Below, piece after piece: positions 36,217 through 47,585 of a stretch of 64,000 nucleotides of DNA. Under the pieces are notes generated by a model. The model saw only the letters and a program-made list of their open reading frames with translations, ran no database searches and was not told the DNA's origin. The position numbers and the translations under genes are program-made. Each line of letters opens with the position of its first letter. Positions within the stretch are counted from its first letter, which is position 1. This DNA is from Oscheius dolichura (taxonomy: Eukaryota; Nematoda; Chromadorea; Rhabditida; Rhabditidae), in NCBI GenBank assembly GCA_932521035.1, contig OW051492.1, forward strand, positions 1,612,001 through 1,676,000, in the 5' to 3' direction.

Positions 36217-37251
36217 TTATTTAGCCTCGAGGGCAGTCATAGTATCGATAGAAGGAACAGCCGAAGCGGCGTGAGCATCAGTCGTGGGAGTGGTCAGCAG
36301 GGCATAGAGGGGCACACCGGTGGTGCTGTCGACAGCCGTGGCCATGTCAGCTTCACTTCCACTGCGAGTCGTAATCACCGACGTGTCGCTCTTGGCGGTT
36401 CTAGCGTCGTCCGACTTCTCCTCGCCCGTCAGCATGGTCCTCGAGGCGGCCGTTCTACTCGACATGGTGTCCGTTCCCGTGAGCATGGTGCAGGAGACCG
36501 CCGTCCGGTCGGTCAGGGTATCGGCGCCGGTGAGCATCGTACACGAGACGGCCGTCTCATCCGTGAGGGTGTCCGTCGCGGTGAGGACGGTCCTCGAGGC
36601 GGCCGTGTTGACGCCCTTGGTGGGGGTCGTCCACGGCGAACCGTGGGGAGTCGTCAGCTGTTCGAGGCTTCTCGAAGCGGCCGTCGAGAGGTCGCCATCC
36701 GAATGGCTGCTGCTCGTCTTCTTCAGGCTGACCAGAGCCTGGCGGATGCCCTCCGGCAGGTGGCCCTGTCCCTTCTTCACGGTGGCCAGCTTGTTGACAA
36801 TCTCCTGTCCGAAGAACTCCGTCAGCTGACTGATGGTGAAGCTCGGCTCCTCCGGGGCGATTGCGGTCGAAGTGTTGCTGCCGCTTTCCCTCGCGGTGCG
36901 GGCATCGTCATCGGCGCTGACAAAGAACAACGAACCGTTGAGAATGGTCGGCACGTAGATCTTGTCCTCCAGGCCGGCTACCTTCTGCTTCAGGAGAGCG
37001 GCGGATACGGGTACACCGGCTCCGGGAACAACATGACGAGATTGGGCAGACAGCGGCTCCAGCTGGTAGTTGGGATTGGAGCTGAGGGTGACGATGTTCT
37101 CCAGACCCGGCACAGCGTATTGCGAAGGCACGGCAGTCGGCTTCTGCTGCTCCTCCTCGAAGGCGTATTCGGATTTCTTGTTGGTGAGAAGATTCAGCAC
37201 GTAGCTGGAGGAAATCGGACCCAGTCCATTCGAAACATTGGCTTTTGACAT
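36217..37251 (-). CDS. Unidentified 344-aa protein, single exon, GC-rich
   Basis: An uninterrupted ATG-to-TAA frame of 345 codons, the only long intronless gene in the window. Base composition is clearly GC-richer than its neighbours, with G/C-ending codons. The N-terminal half includes NPNYQLEPLSAQSRHVVPG and FTISQLTEFFGQEIVNKL. The C-terminal half is Ser/Thr-rich and carries imperfect repeats built on TAASRTMLTG and TAVSCTMLTGxDTLTD. No signal peptide, membrane segment or known domain. Strong codon bias suggests high expression. An intronless origin by retroposition, or a sperm-type gene, are both possible but unsupported. The antisense frame is a shadow. Confidence 0.8.
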   Translation of the reverse strand: MSKANVSNGLGPISSSYVLNLLTNKKSEYAFEEEQQKPTAVPSQYAVPGLENIVTLSSNPNYQLEPLSAQSRHVVPGAGVPVSAALLKQKVAGLEDKIYVPTILNGSLFFVSADDDARTARESGSNTSTAIAPEEPSFTISQLTEFFGQEIVNKLATVKKGQGHLPEGIRQALVSLKKTSSSHSDGDLSTAASRSLEQLTTPHGSPWTTPTKGVNTAASRTVLTATDTLTDETAVSCTMLTGADTLTDRTAVSCTMLTGTDTMSSRTAASRTMLTGEEKSDDARTAKSDTSVITTRSGSEADMATAVDSTTGVPLYALLTTPTTDAHAASAVPSIDTMTALEAK

Positions 37252-37467
37252 AGTTGACTAGCTGTTGACGAACAAGAATCTCTCAAGTAAGAAGAGATGA
37301 CAATGACCTGAAGAATGACTGCTCGAGATATTTATACCCAGTTTTATCTGGTTTTGACAAAATTAAACTAAAAAAATAACTGTTATTCTTTATTAGATTT
37401 CTCAACATCTTTACTGACAACATGAAATGGTAAATGCCATTGTCGCTGCAGTAGGGAAATGCTTGAG

Positions 37468-38495
37468 TCAGCTACCAGTCATTGTCAACAAACCCAGGGA
37501 GGATGACATATTCGAGGCGAAAGACCTGTCCGGGTAGCCCTCTTGATAATACACGTCCGTGTAGCACCTTCCAATGACAATTTTACAGGAAAATCCATTA
37601 GGCAGTTTTATCAATCCATAGGGCTTTCGGTGCCTTCTCTCTGTAGTAATCACCAAATCGAATTTACTGAACTCCTCCTCTAACTGGTCAAAATTCATGC
37701 CTAGGCTTCCAGGCACAGAAAAACGAAATGTAAGGAGGTTTGGTGGAGGCTGAGGACATAGAATCTAGAAAAGAAAGGGATAACTGATTATTATTAGTGT
37801 TGCTTGCCGTTAAGATTATCCGGAGTAAATCAAGTTGGTTGTAACATTTCGACACAATAAGTTTCACATCCGGAAAGCTAGAAAGGAGTCTTAGGGCCAC
37901 AGTGCTTGCTTCTTCTTGATTAGCATATAGTACAACTCGTTTCTAAATTTGTAAATAATTTGCGCTATGAAATATAATACCGACCAGTGTCTTTGATTGG
38001 AAAACAGCTTCATATCGATTGGACTGTTCATTTTCAGTATTTAACTCGATTGTTACAGGCTTTACAATTTTAAAAAGGATCGCACATTCTTCTTTACTCC
38101 ACTTTGAATGTTGAATTTTGAGCACGTCACATGTTATTCGATGCTTTCTCAGAAAATCGCAGAGTTGGTCAACTCTTCCACCTAAAACATATGAAATTGT
38201 AAAAATTGACTATCGCTGACTAGGTATTTCAAGATATTCGAATCGAATTCCATAGAATGCTTCAGAATCCTTCTCTATAGCTTGGACCACCCTCATTTCA
38301 TCTTCTTTGTAGATGTGGACAGAGATATTACGATTTTTTTGAATGAATTCATCCATTCCTCTACATGTCTGTCGCATACGGAAATAACTCTTGGGATCAA
38401 GCTGAACAAATTTATCTAGACAACAAAGTAAAAACCTTGGTGATGATTTTTTTCAGAAGATGGGGATTCAAACCAGCCAAACAAAAATCTGTCAT
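37468..38495 (-). CDS. F-box-like nematode protein
   Basis: Starts at ATG 38495, 24 bp after a CATCTTTCAG acceptor with no upstream exon. The N-terminus NPHLLKKIITKLDPKSYFRM followed by RQTCRGMDEFI fits a divergent F-box (spacing of Leu, Asp-Pro, Arg-x-Thr-Cys and Phe). Later exons contain GGRVDQLCDFLRKHRITCDV, QHSKWSKEECAILFKIVKP, RLLSSFPDVKLIVSKCYNQL and FDLVITTERRHRKPYGLIKL, resembling the F-box-associated regions that are greatly expanded in nematodes. A role as substrate adaptor for SCF ubiquitin ligases is inferred from the family. About five exons; the junctions near 37765 and 37940 are less certain. Confidence 0.65.
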
Positions 38496-38552
38496 CTTGT
38501 CAAAGAAGGGAAATACTGAAAGATGTAATTAGAAAGATAAAGAAGAACATCG

Positions 38553-38743
38553 TTAGGAAGAATACAGCCTTTCCCGTAAAACAAAAAAAGTGTAGAGCAA
38601 AATCATCTCATAGGCTAGTATGTTAGTTTGATATATAACTTGACGTTTTTCATCTTCGAAAAATGTCCAATAGGCGAAATATGAAAAACTGGTCGAAAAG
38701 CCGATTTTCTTTGCAACATATTCGGCCACCCCTTTTAGATAAC
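38553..38743 (-). CDS. Possible small hydrophobic protein exon
   Basis: After an acceptor (TTGATTGCACAG) an open frame of about 62 codons ends at TAA. It reads as plausible protein (AKKIGFSTSFSYFAYWTFF, ILAYEMILLYTFFVLRERL) with a membrane-like C-terminal segment. I could not find a start exon in the right phase: the nearby ATG at about 38773 joins in another frame and gives only 31 residues. It lies between the CFAP97-like and F-box-like genes in the minus-strand cluster and may be a small gene or a decayed one. Confidence 0.35.
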
Positions 38744-38835
38744 TGTGCAATCAAATAAATTAAGGTAGTACCATCTTTTTATATATACAAAAAATGTAAT
38801 AACAACTATAGAAAGACTAGAAAAATAGAAAGTGA

Positions 38836-39248
38836 TCATTTTGTACGTTGTCGAGGCAGAGAATAAGAAGGGCGACTTATTGCTTTGGAATATGGGCCGC
38901 GCTTCTCACTGATTCGAATCAAAGACTTCAGAAGACGTTCATTTTCTCTCGTAATTCTTTGCTGCTCTTCACTCTGGATAGTTTACTTTTCTTTACTCTG
39001 TATTCAGTTTTTTTTACCTGCTGTCTGCTCATTGAATTGGCAGGTCTCCGTATTGGAGAACTAGGTTTAGCCGACAGACTTCGTGTAATTCCATTTTTTA
39101 CAACACTTTGAGCTTCAAATACCTAGAAAACGACGATTTTTTTTTGTTGTAATTGTAATTCCCCTAATATTTAGCGAAGAAAACTCACCCTCTCACGATG
39201 CTTCAAAAATCGGCGCATTCTTTCATGCTGAGTGACCCTATCGGCCAT
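38836..39248 (-). CDS. CFAP97-like small protein (ciliary-associated family)
   Basis: Three exons (39189-39248, 39018-39122, 38836-38973), all phase 0, encode 100 residues. The C-terminal region RITRENERLLKSLIRISEKR followed by GPYSK matches the short helical motif (RxNxxLLKxLxxI...xPY) of CFAP97/Hemingway-related proteins. The N-terminus (RVTQHERMRRFLKHRE) is basic and helical. Assignment rests on one motif and is tentative. It starts 195 bp after the DDX52 stop on the same strand. Confidence 0.6.
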
Positions 39249-39442
39249 AATTCGTAAAGTCAGCCGTAGGGAAAGGCAGACGGAGTAAACTAGTAGCTTA
39301 TGTTACCAGGTGGAGCCAAATGGCCGTTACCAAGGCAACCCCGCCTAGATAATATGCATCAGTGGCCATAATATAGCGCGTTGAATATAATCAGTTCATA
39401 GGCAACAGACAACAAATCAACAATCAAAATAACAAAATCAAA

Positions 39443-41731
39443 CTATTCAGAAGACGCCTTCTTCTTTTTCAATTTATTCTGCCTTTTAGCCGGGGTTTCA
39501 GGCTTTTCAGAAGTATGATTCTTGGTAGCAAGCGGTGTTTTCTTTTTTATCTAAACAGGAGAAAGGTTTTTATGAGAAGCACGCAAACCTTTCCATCGGA
39601 GACCTTCTTCACTTCTTTCTTATTATCCTCTCCCTTTGTTGGTTTATTTCCTCTTCTGTGGAATTTATTTGGCTTTCTGAGGCGCGCTATATGCCTTCTC
39701 CTAGTTTCACGTACCAAAAGATCGTGTTTCTTATGTCTAAAATCGTTTGAATGGTAAGAAAATAGGCATACTGTGATATTTTCTTCAATGTTAGCGTATA
39801 CGCAGGAACGTCAAATCCGGCTTGATGTATCACGGTAGCAATAGGGCGAATAATATCTGTATCATCTTCCGTAAAATAAGTGATTGCTCTTCCCGTACGT
39901 CCAGCGCGTCCAGTTCTACCTAATTATTTCAATAAATTTAGATAATAAAAAGATAAAAATAACCTATTCTATGGATATAATTGACGACAGAAGTAGGGAG
40001 ATCGAAATTAACTACGAGATTGATATTCTGGAGATCTAAACCACGGCCCATAATTTCAGTTGAAACTAAAATCCATAATTTGCCTTGACTGAAAGATTCT
40101 AAGGTTTCTTCTCTCTGAAAATATTTCAAAAATCGTCTTTCTCAAACGTACCTCAGCTGCTTTTTTCTCTGCACTTATGAATCCAACAGGAACTGGTGGA
40201 TCAAATTTAGAAATCACTTCAAAAAGTTCCCTTGCACGCTCTTTACTCTGAAATCTGATGTACAAAAGGAAACTACACTTACTTGAACAAAAATAAGTGC
40301 TGGTGGCTCAAATTTTGATTGGAGAAGATTCCTCAAAGCAACTATTTTTCCATGTTCGGAGCCAGCAAAAACGAGTTCTTGTTTTACATCCGAATTAGCA
40401 GAATTTCTGAAGTGTATATCTGAAAGGAATAAAAGCGACAAACCTTTCTCCAATACACAGCATAGCCACATTATTTAGATTCTCTTTACACCATTCTTCC
40501 ACTTCGTAAGAAAATGTGGCACTAAAGAAAGCTCGTTTAGTGAATTTTCCACTGCATGTCTTATAAATGGTGGCTAACTGAAAATAAGTTGCAGCTATTT
40601 TGATAACGGAACAAACCTGTATGCGAAAATTGTGTTTGTCGCTAAGATGTTCAAATAGACGATCACTTTCATCAACGACCAACCAGCGCAAGGGAGACAA
40701 ATCAAGAGAATCCAAATGGTGAACCAGTCTGGCTGGTGTTGAGATCAAAATATCAACTGAAAAGATTGAATATGGGAACACTAAACAGAACTACCTCCAG
40801 TAGGAACATTTTCATCCTCAAAAATAGCTGATTTTATATCAAGATTTTGGGAAAATTTAACGAATTGTTTGTATGTCTGCAATACATTACAAAAATATTG
40901 GAAAAAATTACCTGTGAGGCTAATTCTCTGGTAGGTTCTAAGACTATAGCAAGCAATTTATCGCCACTTTTATATTTGCTTAATTTTCTAAGACGAATAA
41001 TCTCCAAAATAACGGGAAGAGCAAATGCTAACGTTTTGCCAGATCCTAAAAAAATGTATAAAAGCAATACAATGTGAACGAATACCTGTAGGAGCACTGC
41101 AAAGAACATCCCTTTTCTGTAACATTATAGGAATCGCCTGCATTTGAATAGGTGTCGGTTCAGTAATGCCATATTCTTTAAGAGCTTCCTTTATTGATGG
41201 TGGTAGTGACAATTCGGAAAACTCAATGACCGGCTCTGGAATATCATCACCCCAAATGAAAATTCTATTCAATCGTCGAAGATGAGCTATCTGAAAGGGT
41301 AGAAATACATTTTAAATAATGTAAAGCAAACTTTTTCATTGATTTGTCGTTGAATACGAGAAGCTGAAAAATCTGTTTCCACAGCTTTACGTTTCTTTGG
41401 ATTCAAATCGGACAGAGATAGTTTGGTACCAGAAAACAGCTCTAGTTCTGAAAAGACTCGAAATATAAAACTTCTAATAACATACGTGTTCCTTCATCTT
41501 CTTTCTGTTCTGATTCTAAAACTTCACCAGCTAGCCGCCTTCTCAATACACTGAGATCACTTATAATATTTTCTGGCAAAGAGCGGAGACGTAATGCCGT
41601 CTGATTTTCTTCGCCGTTTAGATTTTTCTAAAACCATTGTAAAAAAAATACAAAAATAGAATGCTTACTTGTTTTTCATGCTTCGTTTTCTTTATGCCGA
41701 ATGTTAGTCGGCGAAGTACATTGTTGCTCAT
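39443..41731 (-). CDS. DDX52: DEAD-box RNA helicase DDX52 (Rok1 family)
   Basis: Many small exons give a full helicase: Q motif ([17 protein letters not shown]), motif I APTGSGKT (split by an intron at about 41046-41086), Ia [13 protein letters not shown], motif II as DESD (the Rok1/DDX52 variant of DEAD), motif III SAT, motif [11 protein letters not shown] and motif [13 protein letters not shown]. The C-terminal tail is Lys-rich ([13 protein letters not shown]). Rok1 helicases release snR30 and act in 40S subunit assembly. The first exon begins [17 protein letters not shown]. Same-strand genes follow closely downstream, suggesting an operon. Confidence 0.93.
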
Positions 41732-42252
41732 CGGTTGAAATCTATAAGAGAGAAGATTTTTGAGCAAAAAAAACAAGAAAAATAGAGGAAACGGAGGTTT
41801 TCTGCCAACTTTAGAACTGGTAAACTGAAATTGAGAGCTCAAATTTTGGCGGTGTAAGCTTGCTCGAATAGCACAACCCCCTCTGTAAGTCCACGTATAA
41901 AATTTGTCGGGGCTCAATTGATACATTTGCCCTTACACTTTACTCCTTTTAACAATTGAATGCAAAGCTTTTTTTATATTGTTCTCGCTTTGCAAAGCTT
42001 GCTATCAAATATATATTTAGATATGCCCTCTCTTGGCAGCGGAAAGATTCTCAAGATCAAAGGTTTATCTCTGTATTTTCACACCTTTTCGAACTGCGTG
42101 CATGCCTTCCTCAGTCTGTGCATAAAATTTACGACGAGACTGTCCTCTTTTGTCTATGAGAGTGCATTCAATTGTTTGTCGGACCGCAATTGTTCTTTTC
42201 TTATCCTCATAGTGTAAAATAGCTCATGCGCCTCTGCACCCTCAGCGATTTC
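41732..42252. other. Intergenic region upstream of DDX52
   Basis: 521 bp without a supported gene; holds the DDX52 promoter. No repeat family recognised. Confidence 0.4.
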
Positions 42253-42479
42253 TCAATATTCGCAAAATGATTCTGTGACATGCGATTGTTCAGTTTTTCC
42301 CCTTGCTTTGCTGATATGCTGCAAAAAAGATATATAGAGTAGTATAGTAGAAATTTGGAAAGCCTTCTGCGGTCACTACTGTTGATCACCTTGTTTGGGC
42401 AGCCGTTCTTTGTAAACAAATCTACGAACCCGTGTTTGGTTTCATTGCTACAGTTTCCTTTTTGAATGTATTTTGCCAT
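42253..42479 (-). CDS. Possible small two-exon gene (51 aa)
   Basis: Exons 42390-42479 and 42253-42318 join in frame across a 71-bp intron with canonical ends (AACAAG|gtgatc...tttgcag|CAT). The peptide begins MAKYIQKGNCSNETKHGF and ends TESFCEY. No family recognised. The ATG is only 38 bp from the divergent ERp44 ATG, which would place it in ERp44's outron; that is a reason for doubt. Confidence 0.35.
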
Positions 42480-42517
42480 ACTTGTTTATATGTTACTTTA
42501 CAGGTAGTTTATTCACC

Positions 42518-44243
42518 ATGAGGATGCTACTCTTGCTGGTAGCTCTTTTGGCGGAAGCCAGTGGGGCCGTAATATCTTTAGACGAAAATAATAAAGACAA
42601 GGTTTTACGTGAGTGGATTTTCTCTTATTTTCTATATTGTTGCTTTCAGAAGAGAACGAAATAGTATTCGTAAATTTTTATGCTGATTGGTGTCGATTTT
42701 CGCAGCAGTTGAAACCTATTTTTGAACAGGCCAGCAATAATTTCAAAGTAAGCTTTCCTTCATATGCCAAATTACTGATTTTTAGGATTATCCTCTAGGA
42801 AAAGTAGCTTGGGCTTCTGTTGATGCGGACAGGCAGCGTTAGTTCTTCTTGTTTTTATTTTCAATTTATTTTGTTTAGCTGGCATTGCTGCTAAATACCA
42901 TGTGAGCAAGTATCCCACTTTAAAACTATTTAGAAATGGAGAAATTGCCAAGAAGGAGTACAGGTTTGTTTCGCTTGGGCAAGTATGTTCAAATATTTTT
43001 TAGAAGCCAAAGATCAGTTGAAGCCCTTACAGATTTTCTAAAGAAACAACTAGAAAATCAAATTCATGTTGTTGATAGTCCCCAGGCTCTCAACCAGCAA
43101 CTTGATGTAAGTTTCCGCCTTTCGGTTTGGTTTTCCCCCTGGTTATTTCAAATATTAACCTATATTTTTAGTCTACTAAACGTAATGTTATTGGACTATT
43201 CCCTACCTTGAGCGGAACCGGATACGATAATTTTGTGAAGGTTGTTCGCAGCAATTGTTTTAAAACAAATTATCTGTAGGTTGCATCGATTCTACGCGAA
43301 GAGTGTACTTTTTACATCGGAACAGGGGCCGGTTTTGCCCAGCAAACTGCTCAAGGAACTGTAGTCTCGTACAGGCCGCCAGGAGTATGTTATTTTATTT
43401 ATTATTTCTCTTTGATTTATGGTTCACTCTTTGTGTTTTTAATAATAAAAACGTTTCAGGAAACACAAGAGCTGAAATATACTGGTGACCTTAATTTCTT
43501 CGACTTTACAAAGTATTAATTTTTGCTTCCATTTTATTATCAATTTTCAGGGCATGGCTCTCAGATAAATGTATTCCTTTGATACGTGAAATAACATTTG
43601 AAAATGCCGAAGAACTGACCGAGGCATGTTTTTTTACTATTCATTCACAAATTAGTAATTATAGGAAGGAATTCCATTCCTGATTTTGTTTAAACATCCC
43701 GATGACAAAACTAGTGAGAAGGTGTTTACGGAAGCGGTTCTTCGCGATATTTCCGATAAAAAAGGTAAAGGTCTACACTATTTTCGACGAAATTTGACCT
43801 CCAGCTGATAGGGCTTCTTTTTCATCTGAAAATTCCTAGATAACCGGTTATTATCGGTGCAGACAGAGAACGTTTTAGGTGTCGTCAACTGCCTAACTGC
43901 CGATGGAAAGAAATTTGCCCATCCCCTTCATCATCTTGGAAAAAGCGAGCGTGATCTGCCCGTTGTTGCCATTGATTCGTTCCGCCACATGTATCTCTTT
44001 AGTAGCTTCAACGATTTAAAGTGAGCCACATTTTTCAATCCCCATTGATTATATTATAGTATTCCTGGAAAACTTCAACAGTTTATTGCTGACTTGGAAA
44101 GCGGAAAACTCCATAGAGAATTCCATCATGGCCCCGATCCGGCACAAACTCAACCCGGACAAACACAGCCTCCCCCCAGTGTCTTTGAAAAGTTAAAGCC
44201 ATCGCACAACCGTTATACTCTGCTGGACAAAGATGAGTTGTAA
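42518..44243 (+). CDS. ERP44: Endoplasmic reticulum protein ERp44 (thioredoxin family)
   Basis: A signal peptide (MRMLLLLVALLAEASG) leads into the first thioredoxin domain, with active-site motif CRFS in NFYADWCRFSQQLKPIFEQ. This single-cysteine form is the ERp44 hallmark for mixed disulfides with client proteins. Two further thioredoxin-like domains follow (NVIGLFPTLSGTGYDNFVK, FLILFKHPDDKTSEKVFTEA). Conserved C-terminal blocks are VAIDSFRHMYLF and GKLHREFHHGPDP, ending in KDEL, an ER retrieval signal (human uses RDEL). ERp44 retains Ero1 and immature IgM or adiponectin in the early secretory pathway. The first exons are 42518-42608, 42650-42747, 42786-42837 and 42879-42963. An acceptor 16 bp before the ATG suggests trans-splicing. 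Confidence 0.96.
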
Positions 44244-44596
44244 AGCTGCCTCAAGACACTGGTATTTATGGGTAACTTAGTGTAGTCCTTCCATCTGAGG
44301 CCATGTCATATTTATATTGATTGTTTTCTTCCTTCTAGTCTGTTTTTTTCAGTCCTTTTCTTGCTCATCAATGCTTTACTTGAAAAGTTCTGGGTGTTCG
44401 ATTTCTGTTGCTTTGTGGGACTTTTTTGTTCTTATATGTGATGTGTAACAAGATGTTTTATACCTAATTACTATCCGTAATAAAAAGTTTTATATTGTTT
44501 CTCTTGTTCCCTTTGCATGAATTCTGATTATTCGGTTCGATTTTCCTTCGAAATTATGTATTTCAACTGTAATGATTAGACCGGGGAAGGAGTAGG
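44244..44596 (+). other. Spacer, ERp44 to polyprenyl synthase
   Basis: 353 bp containing the ERp44 3'UTR with an AATAAA-like signal (CGTAATAAAAAG at about 44476). No other gene. Confidence 0.5.
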
Positions 44597-46176
44597 ATGC
44601 TAGGGCATGGAGTAGCCCCCGCCTTTTGTGCTATTCGTCACGGGTCTCCAACACATTTATCCAGGTAAGATGATTATTATCAATTGATCCTTCTTTTTCT
44701 TATCAATAATCTAGGAAATCCCTTTATGAAACAGTTCCAGAAGGTTATCATCACTCAATGTTCAAAGGAATAAAACCACAGTCCCCCTTTTTGTAAATGA
44801 TAAGCTACGAGAAATGCAGGTGCACTTTTACCTCATAATATGGACCTATCTCGGTATTAGGTAGAAATAGCAGCTCAATTTGTAAACGACATCTCTCCCC
44901 CTACATCCATATATAAACCCACCTCCCAGCTACCGACATCAAGTGAAGATTTCACTCGGAGTTTGGAACGAATGGCTAAATATTACTTCGATCAAGTGGG
45001 TAATCTTCCTTTTTGAAAAAAAAAAACATCTTTAGGGTGGTAAAATGTTCCGACCAACTATAGCTCTACTGGTAGGTAATGCCTGTAATTTATCTGCTCC
45101 TAAAGAAATTAGAAATAGGTAAAAATAAAAATAAAAATATGAGAAAAGATACTGCATATTACAGGTTAGAATGTGGTGCTGATGAAATTTCAGCAAATCA
45201 ATGTAAAATAGGAATGATCTGTGAAATGATACATACGGCTAGTCTTGTCCACGACGATGTCATAGACGGGGCTGATATTCGAAGAGGAAATGCATCTGTA
45301 AATGCTCTCTGGGGCAATAAAATGGTCCTTATTGCTTTTGGCCCCAAATATCCAAAAATTAGGCTGTTTTGGTGGGAGACTTCATTCTCGCCCGAGCAAC
45401 GCAAGTTCTTTGTTCAATTGGAAGGCCAAATGTTATTTCTGTTATGGCTACAATTATTGAAGACCTTGTTATGGTAAAAACAATTATTTGGAAGCGAAAA
45501 TAAGAAGTATAGGGTGAATTTATGCAAATGACAGCTAAAAATGGACCGAATACCAATCAACTAAATGACTATATGGAGAAAACGTACAAGAAAACGGCGA
45601 GCTTATTTGCAAACAGCTGTCGGAGTGTAGCAATTCTAGCTGGTGAGCAAAAGCAAGATACAAAAGAAGAAAAATGATAATTTTAGAAGCAAACGAAGAT
45701 CTACAATATAGAGCAGCAGAATATGGAAGACATTTGGGATTAGCGTTTCAATTAGTCGATGATCTTCTAGATTTTGTCTCTTCTTCAACCGATATGGGAA
45801 AACCTGTAGCTTCTGACTTGAAATTAGGTTGGATTCGAAAGAATTCCCCCATTTCAAATATTTTACAGGTCTCTCCACTGCCCCGGTGATATTTGCAGCT
45901 CAACAATCAGCTGAACTGCAGGAATTGATGGATAGAAAATTTAATCAAATTGGAGATCCGAACAGAGCCAGGCAAATTGTCTTGGAATCGGATGGAATTG
46001 AAAAAACGAGAGAATTAGTCAGAAAACATTCGGAAGAAGCCGCCAGAATTGTGAGTTTTCCCGCAAAAAAAAAAGAAAGGAAACATGATTTTCAGGCCTC
46101 CACTCTCCCCAATTCGACAGGAATATCCAATATTCTTGTAGACTATGCCCTTTCTCAATTAGACCGCCGTTCCTAA
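44597..46176 (+). CDS. PDSS1: Polyprenyl diphosphate synthase for ubiquinone (COQ1/PDSS1)
   Basis: A basic, Ser/Thr-containing N-terminus (GHGVAPAFCAIRHGSPTHLS) suits a mitochondrial presequence. The two aspartate-rich motifs of trans-prenyltransferases are present: LVHDDVIDGADIRRG (first) and FQLVDDLLDFVSSSTDMGKP (second). GGKMFRPTIALL carries the isopentenyl-diphosphate-binding residues, and GEFMQM is also conserved. It makes the long isoprenoid tail of ubiquinone in the mitochondrion, working with PDSS2 in animals. The end ISNILVDYALSQLDRRS is typical. Exons are small; the one with NACNLSAPKEIRNR ends at about 45112. Confidence 0.94.
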
Positions 46177-46872
46177 TTGTCTGTTTCTTCTTCCCGTGAA
46201 AAGATGCTGGCTATCTTGAACGGGTAGACAGATAGACGAAGAGATTTTATGTCCCCTCCAGATTTCTATTTTCGTCATTTGTTTTACTTGGTATAGAGTT
46301 CGTGTAGATTTTTATGGCGCTTAGAATTTTTATTGTTGTTGTTGTTGCTGTTGCTCAGATTCAGTTTGAGATATTCGCGTAGAGTACAATTTTGCCTCCT
46401 GCCCATTTGCTGCAGGTCATTTCTGCTCATCACACAGGTAAAGCCATCCCCTAGTTCTACTTCCACAACCAAATGTTTTTTCCCAATTATTTATATAGAA
46501 GAAAGTCATTTTCACATTTCATCTTGCACGTGGTGCTTGTTATATGAATTTTTATTTGTCTACACATTCTTTCTCGTATGGTATTGATCCTCTTGTGCTC
46601 AAAAATTACTTCAAAGTAACCAAGATTTTGTAGAACATCAAATTCACACGATTTTGATCATTAGAAACCTTTCGCAAACAATTACAATGTGAAGAACTTG
46701 AACATTTCACTTTTGATTCATTTTGCTTGTCTTACTGACTATTTGGTGGTGTATAATTGATATTTTTCATTTAACTCATTTGTTCCTTTCATTCGCTCTT
46801 GTCTTCTTACCTTCCCAGGTATAAAGCTTTATTTTCAGCAAATTCTAACGCTTTGGCGAAACAACCGTACAA
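46177..46872. other. Intergenic region before NOP10
   Basis: 696 bp with a GTT/CAA triplet run (GTTGTTGTTGTTGCTGTTG, about 46333). A minus-strand open frame at 46284-46472 ends in an Asn run; it has no ATG or acceptor in context and I do not call it. The NOP10 trans-splice acceptor (TTTATTTTCAG) lies about 32 bp before its ATG. Confidence 0.45.
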
Positions 46873-47134
46873 ATGTATCTCAGATATTATCTAGATGAGA
46901 ATAACCGTCGCGTTTATACGTTGAAGGTGAGGCGTTTAGTTTATCTTTTCCTAGTCTTTTGCAAAACATCTACTTATTCACTCTAATTTTTAGAGAACTA
47001 CACCTGCTGGCTTGGAAACAATATCAGCTCATCCTGCTCGCTTCTCTCCCGAGGACAAGAACAGCAAGTATCGCGTTATCATCAAGAAGCGTTTTGGACT
47101 GTTGCCTACTCAGCAATCAATTCAAGTCTATTGA
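46873..47134 (+). CDS. NOP10: H/ACA snoRNP protein NOP10
   Basis: Two exons (46873-46926, 46994-47134) encode 64 residues, the exact family length. [18 protein letters not shown] and [18 protein letters not shown] are diagnostic, followed by [16 protein letters not shown]10 bridges the pseudouridine synthase (dyskerin) in H/ACA snoRNPs and telomerase-type particles. The stop is only about 42 bp before the next gene's apparent trans-splice acceptor (TACTTTTTAG at 47176), the tightest spacing in the window and strong evidence for an operon. Confidence 0.96.
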
Positions 47135-47196
47135 GGCTAGTATTTTGTTGTATTTACCAATAATTCATACTTTTTAGTGTTTTCATCTTCTTTATC

Positions 47197-47585
47197 ATGT
47201 TATTTTGGCAGTTCCGCCGTATTTTTCGACAAAAAATACGTTCTTTTTCTGGTAAATCAACTTTAACCTATCAACAGGTTTGTAATATTTATAATAGTAT
47301 CATAGTGGTTTCAGTGGTCCCGTAGGCGTCTTATTATATCATTTGTTTTGTTTTTTGTTGGCTGGAAAGCTATTGGTTATACTTTAAACGACATGTTGCT
47401 TTGGACGACTGATGAAGAGACTGGCGAGGGGCGATTTTTGTCTCCAAAAGAGGCGAAAGAGAGAAGGTAAGCTTTTTTTGTTTTTATCTTTCTATTTTGC
47501 TCTTTTCAGAATCGCTTCTGAACTGTCTCTAGAGCAACGCTTTCTTCCTCATCAGCCACCAAAACATTTTGCCCTCGATGATTAG
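47197..47585 (+). CDS. Small single-pass membrane protein, unknown
   Basis: Three exons (47197-47277, 47315-47466, 47510-47585) encode 102 residues. The basic N-terminus (RRIFRQKIRSFSGKSTLTYQ) and a single hydrophobic segment (IISFVLFFVGWKAIGY) resemble small mitochondrial inner-membrane proteins. A charged tail follows (DEETGEGRFLSPKEAKERRI, ending HFALDD). Mitochondrial localisation is inference. It is the second gene of the NOP10 operon. I do not recognise the family. Confidence 0.75.

Noticed and set aside
36271-37248. 325-codon plus-strand ORF
   Set aside because: Antisense shadow of the GC-rich intronless gene; the minus frame has ATG, a better composition and internal repeats that make sense as protein.
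46284-46472. Minus-strand ORF ending in an Asn run
   Set aside because: Lacks ATG and a convincing acceptor; the Asn run comes from a CAA/GTT microsatellite. Possible but unsupported.
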